From the NCBI GenBank assembly GCA_916610825.1, contig OU744448.1:23663032-23727031 (forward strand): DNA of 64,000 nt, read 5' to 3'. A program made the translations under genes and the position numbers. The notes beneath the pieces were generated by a model. The model did not search any database, was not told the origin of the DNA, and saw only the letters and a list, made by a program, of their open reading frames with translations. Every line of letters starts with the position of its first letter. The first letter of the stretch is position 1. Of this stretch, positions 33,803-44,758 are shown piece after piece. The DNA is from Haliclystus octoradiatus (lineage: Eukaryota > Cnidaria > Staurozoa > Stauromedusae > Haliclystidae).

Positions 33803-36758
33803 TGCTTACGTTTGTCAAATTCGAGTCTCCATCAATTCTCGAAATTTGGTATTTTTTGTTATCAAATTCTGCTCACAAATAGCTCACAATCGCTCAATAG
33901 TAAAATAATGTACTCACGCATAACTAGCGATGTAACTACCAATACCAAGTTGGGCAACAGTTTAACATAAACCCCATACCCTCGAAATTTCACTATTGTT
34001 TTGGTTTTGGCTTAGTGGTCAAGAAGTTTGATTGCGCAATACGTTTCCTGGAATCACTACTTAGCAATTTCGAGAATCATCAAGCTGCGTTTCTTCGTAG
34101 GAAATTAGATCACAATTAGCTCCAAATCACGCAGTTACTATAAAATTTGCTCATGCATTAATTATTGTGTTTGCCCAGATACAAGGAATTCTGCAACAGT
34201 ATTGATTAGAATATCACTTCCACGTGCCAATCAAAAGCTACGATAGACAACAGAAATCCGATAATGTAGCTAATGGAGATAATCCTAGAGTTATGTAGTT
34301 GATTCAATTCGCACAGGCGGTATGAAGGCCATGCGGATCAAATGGCCTTCAGGAACAGATGTAAACATACCAAGAACGTTACTTAAATGAAAAGCTATAG
34401 CTAAAGTGAATATGAAACTTATATATCTGAGAAAGAATCACATCCATATGAGACGCAATTAACCACGGAGATACGGGAATATCATTTGGAGTTTAAAACT
34501 ACTTAGAACTTCATACTTTTCAATAAAGATGTTCAATGCATAATTCTAAAAAATGGCATATAATCGTCAGAGTTACAAGCCGGATGGAGAAATATTTATA
34601 CTGTGGCAAATTTGTAAAGAAATCTGCAATTTATATTATCTCATAATTTCAACTTGATATATAGAGGAACTGTTAGAGGAGCCGGGTTGCAAATTATAGT
34701 TCTTAGCTAATAATGAAAATAATTATGAACTGATAATTGGGTTCATCAAGTACTGAAATAATTAATAAGTACAAACAAAGCAGAAAATTATTATGTTTAC
34801 ATTTGTTCCTGATGGTCTTTTTATTCACACTAGATTTCGAGTTGCATGCAAATGCATGCTTATATTGAGTTGTGAATCATCTGGCTCGACTGTTTCAAAT
34901 AAATACATGAAGAAATCTATGTAGAAAAGATGATTGAAATTTAATTCAGAAATTATTTAATTTTATATTTTGCTGTTCAAAGAATTAAAAAGTTGAGAAG
35001 TGAAAAGTGGAACGCACAGGATTTGTTTACGGTATTAGGATACTATTTTAGTTTACCCAAAGCAAGTTGAAGTGAAGTAGCCATACACCCCCCAAAAAAA
35101 TTCAAAGAAACATTTCTAGCCCGAGTGTCATTTATAAAGCTGCAAGGTAACAATTTTTGGGGGTTTGTCTAAATTTTATTATGTTCCACCTAACAGCACT
35201 GGCACGTCATCCCGAAAAATTTGATTGATTATTTTTTATTCATAACGTGGTTATTCAACATTTGATTCAAGTGACTTCTGAAAAAGTATAGAATGAGAAA
35301 CTATTTATCATCTTTTTTTCTTATTTTATTAATTACTGTCATGCACTTTCTTTTATATTTTATTTTATTTGTTGTCACTGATGAAATGGAAGTTGGTATT
35401 GCAATTGTTTCTATATTTTAATTAAATTTCATTGCAGTACTGTACAATTTAACACTGGCTGTAATAATCAGGAAATATTTTTATTTTGTATCTTCGTAAT
35501 TTAATTTCCAAAAATGCGGGTTTGTTTACAAATTTCATAACCTTCTATTCCAAGTCATTATTCAATAATAATTTATAATCAATCATTAAATAATTTCCAA
35601 CTGAAGATAAGATGATGACACATCTTATTTGTTTCACTTTCATATAAATATACGTGTTGTTTTAGTTTGTTTACGTTTGAATTTCATTCTGAGAATTACT
35701 ACGATGAAAATACACAAATTATCTGTCACATCGCAACAAAGGATTGTGTTGTTTTGTTTTTGCGGGACAATAGAAAGTCAATCAAATGCGAAACTGCTTA
35801 GTTAGCGCTTCAGTCTGAGAAAGCATTGTTGTTGAAAAAGGATTCAGTTTTCATTGGTTTTTATCAACTTCGATGTATTTATTTAAGAAATGAAGCCGGC
35901 CATGTACGCCTCTGGTTAATAACGAATCCATTGATATGTGTTTCAAGTCAATTGCATCAAAAATGTCATCGTGAATCCTCGCCTTACATACGGACATACA
36001 ACTGGAAATAGCGTAAATTTAAAAGTAGATGACCTTCATATCGCCCGTGTGAATTAAATGGTTTACATCATTCTAGGATCCTCCCCTCCATTACCTATAG
36101 TATTGGATTTATATTTTTTACGCAATTTGTGTTGACATGTGGAAGTGAGATTCTAAACAATAGCAACATTCCTTGAAACAGGAAATCCAGATGAAGCCAA
36201 AACTGCTGCGTGAGCAAATATTTTCATCATTCTTCATTATTTAGCTTCAGCTAAGCGATTATTAACATCTTCTCGTGCCATGTGCACTTTAAATTTGCTT
36301 TTTAAATTGGTTCTCATTTACTATCGATATTGCTGTTCTGTTAATTCCAAATACTTCTTTGATATATGTTAGCTATTTAGTGTTATGTCAGTACTGGTGT
36401 CCTGCTGTAAAAATTGTGCAGTTTTGTGATTTGACATTAGATTTGCAACTGTGTACTATTTAGATCTTTTTTCTTGGGTTTACAATTACAAACTTTTACT
36501 GCTGTCAGCCGACCCAACAGCGACCCCCGTAGACCCTGACTGCCAACTTCTGGTTTATGCTATTCAAGAATTATGGCTTATGAAAATAAAACAATCAAAA
36601 CGTTTAGAAGAGAGCAAGGTTTTGCTACAAATAATTCTTGCAAACTGATTGGTTAACGCCTATGAAGCTATGTCACGGCATCAAAGCGGTAATAACTGTT
36701 TGTTTAATATTATAGTAAAAGGTAAAATTTATATAGTAAATCAAGTTCACAGCCTTAC
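33803..36758. other. Intron stretch, mostly featureless
   Basis: AT-rich, no exon or long open frame with recognisable content. It contains a foldback tail fragment at 36215-36290 (cattatttagcttcagct...catgtgcacttta). An inverted pair of C-rich/A-rich tracts (cccccaaaaaaattc at about 35091 and aatttttggggg at 35152) could form a weak hairpin. Confidence 0.5.
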
Positions 36759-36851
36759 CATTTTGGCAATACTTCCCTCGAAATCCAGATCGGCATTTGC
36801 ATTGGTTTGGTTTTACACAGTCACCATTCTTGCAGGGTGGGCGACAGATTG
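36759..36851 (-). CDS. Short EGF exon immediately after EMI in the protein
   Basis: 93-bp phase 1-1 exon with acceptor (atattacag) above 36851 and donor (gtaagg) below 36759. It reads ICRPPCKNGDCVKP, then NQCKCRSGFRGKYC, with six cysteines in a compact spacing and no calcium-binding start. The segment A-I-C-R-P-P-C directly after an EMI domain is the arrangement known from EMI/EGF proteins such as the EGFL7 group. Here the first Ala codon is completed across the splice from the EMI exon, which supports joining the two although 15.5 kb separate them. Confidence 0.9.
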
Positions 36852-38834
36852 CTGTAATATATTGAATAGAATGTATATAGGATATATATAACTCAAGGTT
36901 TAAAACAATAAAATATGCAAACCGCACAAAGTTGTCCAAACACATTTGGAAACTCGAAGAAAAACATATACCAATTACAAAATAAAATGGCCAATACTAG
37001 CTACAGCGGCTGCATACAGTAATAAAACTGAAAAATGTAATCTATACTAACGGAGAAATTCCACATAATTTATTCCTCACTGCACTCTGGTATGACACAG
37101 ATGTTTTTTTTGATGTGGTGAATTTTCACCACATTTACCAACTCATCTTGACCTAGGTATATACCGAAGTCACTTCCTTGTTCGCTTACTGAGCAGTACT
37201 GATGAAGGCTAATGGCCAGAAACATGTACTTGTCTGCTGCTAACTTGATGTTTATATATTTCTTTCTAACTCCTTTTAGTGGGGTATCAATCCTTTTGCT
37301 GGATTTTTATTTTTCATTAAATAGATAGAAAGATATACGTTTTATTTTCCGCATTTTTGCAACTACTGTGGACACTGTTAATCGAGAATAGTTTCTTTCT
37401 GATGAGATTATAAATGAATCAAGAATGTAAAAAGTAAGAATACAGTATAATAATAAAAGGTTACCACACATTTCCGCCATTTCCAAGTGGAGTAAATGTG
37501 AATACTGACACGGCAAAGTATATTGTAACCCTTTTCTAAAATAAAACGAATTTCATAATCCAATAGCAGTAATATAATCGTGGGGAAGCACCCTTACGGG
37601 TTCTTCCATAGGAAAATATCTAAATCCATAGTCCAGTTTCGAAGCATATCACTCTATTCAACACTATTTTTTAAATTCAATTTGCGGTTTCGTACAGAAA
37701 AATCAGTGACGTGAGTTCATCATAAGAATGTCACACTGCAATATATGCCCACAATATGGCGTGACCTGATGGGAAAGGGGATGTAAAGATAAATGTGGAA
37801 TGTTTACCAAAACAACTGTTTGCAGATTGGGTAGACCTGATAGCTTGATTGAAGGGAACACAATGTATCTATTGATGCAGATCACACGCTCTCTGGAATG
37901 CTATCTGGTGATGTTCGTGTTGCCTAATCTTATCAGCCCCATCACCCCCATAGAATGATGATCTTTTCAGAGAGGCTTTAAGCAGGATTGTCAAAAATAA
38001 AATTAAAGCTGAATTAAACAAACGCAACGAAAGAAAAAAATCAGCACAGATATTTTCCAATGTGCCAGGAAGCTCTTCAAATCCCAGAACGTATTTTACA
38101 GTCAATAGTTGGTGTCAAACATGCAGGCCGGTAGGCAAAACTTTCTTGTGAAAAGCCCATTTCCTCATAAGCTCATTTGCAGCTAAAAATCATTATCGGC
38201 CAAAATGATTCCATACTTAGGCAGAAACAATCTCGAATTATGATGATTGAGCGCACTACTTCCTTGTGCATAAAATGATTAAATTGGACAAATTTAACAG
38301 AGCATAAAACAGTAAATAAGAAACAACAATAGGTGCAATCTGCAAGAAATCATAATAGCGGCACGAACGACCATTCACGAATACAACCTTAAATAGGACA
38401 ACAATGAGGATAACAGTTAACAACCATGTGTAAACGTTGCAGTGTTACAATTAGGTGTCCTGAAGCACAACACACCAGCGAGCAGGCAAAATCGAAAGAC
38501 CAGGTGACTGTAAAAAATTGTAAAAGACAAAAGAGTAGAACAAAGGGTATCACAGAAAGGTCGAGTTTAAAAATTCATATTTAATAAAATACTTGATCGA
38601 TCTTGATCAACTGAACCACAATGCTAATAACTAGTGGAACATTCTTGCGACACAGACAGCATCTTTGTAGAGCGCGCAGGAGAAACTGTCGGCTGAAAAA
38701 TGGGTCTCCAATATCCTTGGACGAATTTTGAATCCGTATGCGCGAATCTGGGCTTGCAGTCACGGCCGCTTTCCTGAGCTCGGGGCTACAGCCCTCGTTT
38801 CGCACGGACCTCAAATTTGTTTATGTTGCAGACG
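36852..38834. other. Start of a 15.5-kb intron, no firm feature
   Basis: AT-rich. A small hairpin (tgtggtgaattttcaccaca) lies near 37116-37135. A repeat piece near 37503-37550 is shared with 16398-16440. Open frames on the minus strand at 37869-38105 and 38581-38814 show no recognisable domain. Confidence 0.45.
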
Positions 38835-39112
38835 GGCGCTCGAGTCTTGAATTAATGATTTAAAATTCAATTAAAATTCAATGTTATCACTTACTAAAAT
38901 GTCCTTTGATCAAATTTAAACTTCAAAACGTTAGTCTTTCTTCAATAAGATAGCTTTGTTGATATTGTTTCTTTAGTAATAAATTGCTGTTTCTATTCTA
39001 TTTCAGCTTTGAGAATCTGACAAAGTTTTTTCGGTAAATTTCGACGGGAATTAGAAAAACATTTCATCTTGAATCTCCAAACACATGGACCAACCAATCA
39101 AATTTCAGAATT
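38835..39112. mobile_element. Inverted-repeat element, copy 2 (one end only)
   Basis: It matches the reverse complement of 16083-16362 over most of its length: gaattaatgatttaaaattcaa, cacttactaaaat, tttctttagtaat, ttgagaatctgaca, and gaccaaccaatcaaatttca. Only one end of the element is present. Confidence 0.7.
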
Positions 39113-39534
39113 ACTTTCGAATATGACATCATAATTTCGAAAGCCATTTGAAAAGTAATCATAGTGAGCTGAACTATCTCGTCTATCTAGTCTACTACAT
39201 ATAAGAGCCGGATAAGATCTAATAATTGAAGAGGCTCAGAGCAGTACAGAAATTTCTGTCTCTTGAATTTTTTTTAATTTTCAGAAGCGTTTTGCCGCTT
39301 TTTAAGTACTCAATACCTTGCTCCATGGTACGCGTTAATCCAGTGTTTTAACACGTTGTTGGAAGAAAAACTCCATCGAAGTCTAATAACACCTTTTTAC
39401 ACAATACAATTCACGTTCAATTTCAGTCATATATGACCAACAATGTGTCCCAAAGTATATATGTTCTGAGAAGTGGACAATTTCTTTTTCGCGCGAAAAA
39501 AGCTACGATGTTTTGAAGTCTAGACTTTGTTATT

Positions 39535-39573
39535 TTTCCATAGTGGGCTCTCTTGGCATTTCAACATGAGTTC
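39535..39573. mobile_element. Foldback element, copy 3, left piece interrupted by the gypsy insertion
   Basis: The bases before the 5' LTR (ccatagtgggctctcttggc) correspond to ctgtagtgagccctcttgtc in the copy at 51143-52286. The matching right part of the same copy continues at 44603-44758, beyond the 3' LTR. Confidence 0.6.
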
Positions 39574-39747
39574 TGTAGCGAGGCTATCCTCGTTTTGGTT
39601 TGAAGCCAACGCCCTTTATTAATTTTCTTGCTGTTTGCTGTATTTCAAGTTAGTTAGTTTTTGCTATGACTCAGAACAGTTGTTGTTACCATGTGACTTG
39701 TTGTCTTGGTTTATTTTACTGTTGTTTTTTGTGTGGCACACACCACA
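39574..39747 (+). repeat. 5' LTR of a Ty3/gypsy element
   Basis: A 174-bp direct repeat, starting TG and ending CA, identical base for base to 44429-44602. The host bases gttc precede it (39570-39573) and recur after the 3' LTR (44603-44606), giving a 4-bp target duplication, or 5 bp if the adjoining A is shared. I see no convincing tRNA primer-binding site just downstream. Confidence 0.95.
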
Positions 39748-39829
39748 AAGTTAACTTTAGCGGTTGTCTGTTCGACACTGTGGATGTTTATTTGGTTTAG
39801 TTGAAACCTGTTGAATTTAATATTTAATC

Positions 39830-40765
39830 ATGGGTGAAGAAGAAACTACTCAGGAGAGGCTGTTATTCTTGCCAATTACGGCACCCAGATTAAATAGTGC
39901 TGATCGAGAAGATGTTGCTCTTTTTATGAGAAAATATCATCAGTATGAAAGTCTTGTTAGAGAAAGAACGGATAGCGGAGCGGAGAGAGTTATTCCGTTG
40001 ACGATAAAAGCATGCATCGAGCCTCTGCTTTTGAAAGCTATAGCGAAATACGAGTTGAACGTTGCACTTGAAGATTTAAGTGAAAATGCTATTAAAGATT
40101 TTTTGACAAGCAAATTGAATGTAGCTGATAATGGCAGTTTACCCGATGTTGAAGCTATATTAAAAAGGGAGTTGAAAATGGACCTTAGTATCAGGGACAG
40201 TGACGCGCGTGTGCTGAAATTATTTCGTGATGCCGATAATATTTTGGAGTTACACGGAATTGAATCTTTATTTGAAAAGGCATCGAATAAGAAACTTATG
40301 GTAGAATGTATTGTCTATGCTGTTCAACCAGCGCCATTGAGAAACACTCTGAAGTCAGAATTAAAATTACGTCATTCAGAAGCGAAAAAGGACACTGGTA
40401 AGTTGTTTGCTTTATTGAAGGATTTAGCAGCAAAGTTTGACTTATTTAATTTTGACAAAACGCCATCCAACAAAAAGGGAAATGACTCACCCACTACAGT
40501 TAAGGGAGTGGTTGTGAAAACGTCAACCAAAACCTGTTGGCATTGTAAAGGAAATCACTTAAGGTCTGATTGTCCGAATATTAAGCAAAATAACAATACT
40601 CAATCTGACACTAACACTGCTAAAAAGGGACCTCGAGATGGTTGTTTAAAATGTAAGGGAGATCATTGGTTGAACAAATGCCCTGATGCCTCTGAAGTTG
40701 AAAAAAAGGAACTTTTAAGTGCGTTTACTAAGCCTTCTACAACACGCCAGGGAACAACTTATTAA
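39830..40765 (+). CDS. gag: gag of the Ty3/gypsy element, 311 codons
   Basis: It encodes the structural nucleocapsid/capsid-like protein of the retrotransposon. The N-terminal 200 residues are helical and charged without an obvious landmark. The C-terminal part has two zinc knuckles of the C-x2-C-x4-H-x4-C type (CWHCKGNHLRSDC and CLKCKGDHWLNKC). The start ATG at 39830 lies 82 bp after the 5' LTR. The reading frame is closed by a TAA at 40763-40765, and the protease region continues in the same frame directly after it, so this stop is either a programmed gag/pol boundary or a mutation. Confidence 0.88.
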   Translation: MGEEETTQERLLFLPITAPRLNSADREDVALFMRKYHQYESLVRERTDSGAERVIPLTIKACIEPLLLKAIAKYELNVALEDLSENAIKDFLTSKLNVADNGSLPDVEAILKRELKMDLSIRDSDARVLKLFRDADNILELHGIESLFEKASNKKLMVECIVYAVQPAPLRNTLKSELKLRHSEAKKDTGKLFALLKDLAAKFDLFNFDKTPSNKKGNDSPTTVKGVVVKTSTKTCWHCKGNHLRSDCPNIKQNNNTQSDTNTAKKGPRDGCLKCKGDHWLNKCPDASEVEKKELLSAFTKPSTTRQGTTY

Positions 40766-43238
40766 AATTCAAATGTTGAAAATGTTAACGCTAAGAAAAT
40801 TGATGTTAAGGGCCAACAAAATCGAGACCAAAACGTTTTAATAAATGGTCAGATAAGTGCCAAATATGTGTTAGACACTGGAGCGGAAGAAACGTTTATC
40901 TCTGAAGAATTAGCAAATGATATTTCAAAGAATACTTCGGCTTTTTTTTGAGCCTTTATAAAAGCCGCTAAGTGTGCTGTACGCTAAGAAAGGATCTAAT
41001 ATAATTGCCGACAAAAAGATATGTGTTGATTTGGAGCTTACAACAAATGCCGGCTTATTAATTGTTAGAAAAGTTAATTGCATTATTCTAAATGATATGT
41101 TAGATGAGATTTTATTGGGAAAGCCTTTGTTGCAAACATTTGGCATTGACGTAGATGCTAAGATTGCCGCCTTAGCAACGCAACAAAGCACCGTTTCTCA
41201 AACTGAATTGAAATCAATACATTATGTTTCACCTGTTAATGATAATGAGGTGAATGATTATAATGAGACAAAGAATATTTGTATTGGTCCTAATTGCCAA
41301 GACGAGGCATTGAAAACAGTTTTAAATAATTTACCTGAAGGCTTGACCGCAAACAACAGGTCGGCCTTATCAGATCTTGTTACAAAGTACGGTGACTTAT
41401 GGAGGGTAAATTTAGGCCCGGACGAGCCAGCCCTAGTTACACCGATGACTGTAGATATACCTGATGTGGAGCCAATTAGATGTCGTCAACGTCGTTACGC
41501 ACCGAGTCATCAAGATTATCTTCATGATCATGTCAAGAAACTGGAGGCTTATGGTCTTGTTAGAAGGAACACCAAAGCAAAATGGGCGTCACCTGCGTTT
41601 GTTGCATCCTCTGGAAATGGAAAACCTCGCATGGTTGTTGACCTCCGGGCAGTAAACAATGTCACTAAGAGAACTGTTTGGCCTATGCCGAATATTGAAG
41701 TACTGCTACAACAGTTACAAGGTATGAATGTATTTGCAAGTCTAGATTTGTTTAAAGGATATTGGCAAAGTCCATTAGATGTCAGTTCACAAGAATACCA
41801 TTCTTTTATGACACATGAAGGGGTTTACACACCCACTAGAGTAATAATGGGAGCTACGGATAGTGTACAATACTTTCAGTCCATGATGCAGTCTATTATT
41901 GATGAGAGTCCCTACGCTGATTACATTTTGGTATGGGTAGATGATATACTAATATTTGCACCTGATTTTGATACATTACTGAGAGTTCTGGACTCGCTAT
42001 TTGGTTTGTTAGAAAAGTTCAAATTAAAAGTCAATGCAATGAAAAGCTGTTTGTAAAAAACGTCAATCCGTTGGTGCGGTCGCATCATATCTTCAGAAGG
42101 GATTAAATTTGATCCTTCTCGCATTGATGCGTTAATAAATTTGAGTTTACCACGCACTGCTGCACAACTGCAGCAATTTTTTTGTGCACTAAATTGGATG
42201 AGAACCAGTCTCCCTAATTTTGCTGAGCTGGTATCTCCTTTGAGAGCGCTATTGGAGAAAGCATTTACTTTATGTGGATCTCGTACTAAGAGAAGTGCAG
42301 CTACAATTTTACTAGATGACTTGGGATGGGATGAAAACGCTAGCAAGTCGTTTGAAAAATGTAAAAAGTTGTTAGAACAAGCCGTAACATTAGCTCATTT
42401 GGATTCTGAGAAGGAATTATGCTTATTTACCGATTCTAGTATTGATTTTTGGTCGATTGTTGCTACTCAAGTACCACATGGACAGTTGTCCTTACCAGTT
42501 GATCAACAAGAGCATGAACCGTTGGTGTTTATGAGTGGTAAGTTTACTGGATCTTCTTCTCGTTGGTCTATTGTTGAAAAGGAGGCGTTTCCTATTATTG
42601 AAGCAGTTGACCGCCTTGATTACCTGTTATTGTGACCACAGGGATTTCGGATTTTTACGGATCATCGTAACTTGATGTACATTTTTGATCCTTTTACCGT
42701 AAATGCTACTATTAAACGTCACGTTGCTGATCGATTACAACGCTGGGCGTTGAGTTTGATGTGTTACAATTACAGAATTGAGCATATACCTGGAGAATTA
42801 AATGTATGATCGGATTTGTTAACCCGCTGGGGAGTTGACTGTATTACAGATACTGTTACTGTAAAAGCTGTTATTTGTACGCCTGATGCTACTAAGTCTT
42901 TGTTTGAGCCAGAGACATGGCCTTCATTGGCAGAACTTGTTGACTTACACGACAATGGCACTCCTGACTCAACATTTGCGAGAGATGGCGGAGGATTGTA
43001 CCGAAATCACAACAATGCAATATGGATTCCCGAGGACCATGATATTCGCTATCGGTTATTGGTTATTGCTCATGCTGGTGCCAGTGGTCATAGACGCAGT
43101 GAAGCTATGATGTCAATACTGAAGAGCCGGTTTGCATGGAAAGGTATGAAACATGACGTATCTATGTTTTGTGAGTCTTGCTTGCATTGTTTATTGGCTG
43201 ATGGTCAGACTATTATCCCGAGACCTTTTGGTGATTAA
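40766..43238 (+). pseudogene. pol: pol of the gypsy element: protease, reverse transcriptase, RNase H, integrase N-terminus (broken)
   Basis: Order seen: an aspartic protease (DTGAEETFIS near 40875); reverse transcriptase with VDLRAVNNVT, LDLFKGYWQSPLD, MGATDSVQYF and the catalytic VWVDDIL at about 41932-41952; RNase H (LFTDSS near 42425, IFTDHRNL near 42655); and the integrase zinc-binding module (HAGASGH, then CESCLHC). Lesions visible: a frameshift at an eight-T run near 40942-40949; in-frame stops at 40959-40961, 42054-42056, 42633-42635 and about 42807-42809; and a one-base frameshift near 43236. The catalytic box is V-D-D preceded by Trp instead of the usual Tyr-x-D-D. As it stands the polyprotein cannot be made. 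Confidence 0.88.
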
Positions 43239-43261
43239 TTCATGCAGATGCACCAAACGAA

Positions 43262-44392
43262 GTGATTCATTTTGATTATCTGTTTATGAGGAAACGTGAT
43301 GAACATTGTCCATATTCTTATGCTTTGGTTCTTAAAGATGATTTCTCTGGATTTGTTGAACTGATACCAACAGCAACAGCTGATTCTCAACCAGTTGTAC
43401 ACTCCCTCATTGATTGGTTTAAAAGGTATGGAATTGTTAAAATGTGGGTATCTGATCAAGGGACTCATTTTCTGAATGCTGTAATGGAAGAATTGAGAAG
43501 ATTGATGCACGCTCAGCATCATTATGTTACGGCTTATTCGCCATGGGCAAACGGTACTGTCGAAAGAGTGAACAGAGACATATTGTTTATTGTTCGATGT
43601 ATTTTATCAGAGTTGAGATTGACTGAAACTACTTGGCCTGATGTACTACCTTTGGTCCAGTCTGCTATCAATCACAGTCCATCTCGTTACCTTGGAAACC
43701 GAGCACCTGTTACTGCTTTTACTGGGTTGCCAGCAAGTTCACCCCTTGATTGTATTTATGTACCTCGATTAGAGACATCTTTACAGCTACCAACTACTGA
43801 TGCTATTAAAGCAAAAATTGATGAATTGAAGGATTCTTTACAAGCCATGCATAGTGAGATTACTGCGTGTAAAGATAAACGTCGACAAGAAAATGCTCAG
43901 CTACGATCAAACAGTAAAGCTGTGAAACCCGTGAATTTCCGTGAAGGAGATTTTGTTTTGGCGTCACGAGTCTTAAATAAATCTGGCGGAAAATTGAGAG
44001 TAAAATGGCAAGGTCCAATGCGTATTACGGAAGTTGTGAATCCGTATGTCTACGTAGTCGAGAGTCTGATTAACGGAGAAAAAAAGACCTGCCATTCGAG
44101 TCGTCTTAAGTATTATCATGACGATTCATCAAATGTTACAGAAGAGTTAAAAGAGCAAATCGCACATGATGACATAGGATTTATTGTAGAGGAAATCTTA
44201 CGTGTAAGATTCAATGAAGACTACGATCGATGGGAATTGTATATCCAATGGCAGGGATTTGAAAGTGGAGAAAATTCATGGGAGCCATTCAGCACCCTAT
44301 GGCTTGATGTGCCAAAGTTGATTGAAAACTATATAAACAAGAGTTGCGATAACTTAAAGTTTAAAAATTATGTTAAAGGACTGCTATCATAA
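43262..44392 (+). CDS. Integrase core and C-terminal chromodomain of the gypsy element
   Basis: 376 open codons. The catalytic D, D, E of the retroviral-type integrase core are visible: HFDYLF at the start, VSDQGTHF, and NGTVERVNRDI about 35 residues on. A basic linker and an SH3-like segment (EGDFVLASRVLNKSGGK, then VKWQGPMRI) follow. The last 80 residues resemble a chromodomain (FIVEEILRVRF, WELYIQWQGF, NSWEPFSTL), which in chromoviruses directs integration to marked chromatin. The frame is one base out from the upstream part of pol, so the natural start is inside the polyprotein and not at 43262. Confidence 0.85.
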   Translation: MIHFDYLFMRKRDEHCPYSYALVLKDDFSGFVELIPTATADSQPVVHSLIDWFKRYGIVKMWVSDQGTHFLNAVMEELRRLMHAQHHYVTAYSPWANGTVERVNRDILFIVRCILSELRLTETTWPDVLPLVQSAINHSPSRYLGNRAPVTAFTGLPASSPLDCIYVPRLETSLQLPTTDAIKAKIDELKDSLQAMHSEITACKDKRRQENAQLRSNSKAVKPVNFREGDFVLASRVLNKSGGKLRVKWQGPMRITEVVNPYVYVVESLINGEKKTCHSSRLKYYHDDSSNVTEELKEQIAHDDIGFIVEEILRVRFNEDYDRWELYIQWQGFESGENSWEPFSTLWLDVPKLIENYINKSCDNLKFKNYVKGLLS

Positions 44393-44414
44393 ATAATCTG
44401 CTGTAACCTTAGTT

Positions 44415-44428
44415 TTAGAGGAGGGAAA
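44415..44428 (+). promoter_or_regulatory. Polypurine tract of the gypsy element
   Basis: The purine run agaggagggaaa lies directly before the 3' LTR. It is the expected plus-strand primer site. Confidence 0.8.
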
Positions 44429-44602
44429 TGTAGCGAGGCTATCCTCGTTTTGGTTTGAAGCCAACGCCCTTTATTAATTTTCTTGCTGTTTGCTGTATTT
44501 CAAGTTAGTTAGTTTTTGCTATGACTCAGAACAGTTGTTGTTACCATGTGACTTGTTGTCTTGGTTTATTTTACTGTTGTTTTTTGTGTGGCACACACCA
44601 CA
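44429..44602 (+). repeat. 3' LTR of the Ty3/gypsy element
   Basis: Identical to the 5' LTR at 39574-39747 over all 174 positions. It is followed by gttc, the target duplication. Confidence 0.95.
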
Positions 44603-44758
44603 GTTCCGATTTTCGAAGGAGCACTATTTCTGGAATATTTTCAATATTAAATAACTCAGCTTAGAAGAGTCCAAATCGAAATATTATTGTCACCATTCCT
44701 ATTTATTTTTCATAGGCTACTCGATTCCGGAAAACATTTTTAGTGTCATGTGCACTTT
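44603..44758. mobile_element. Foldback element, copy 3, right piece
   Basis: It continues the copy broken at 39573: ttattgtcaccattccta, ggctactcgattcc, and the terminal tgtcatgtgcacttta match the right arm at 52215-52288. Confidence 0.65.
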
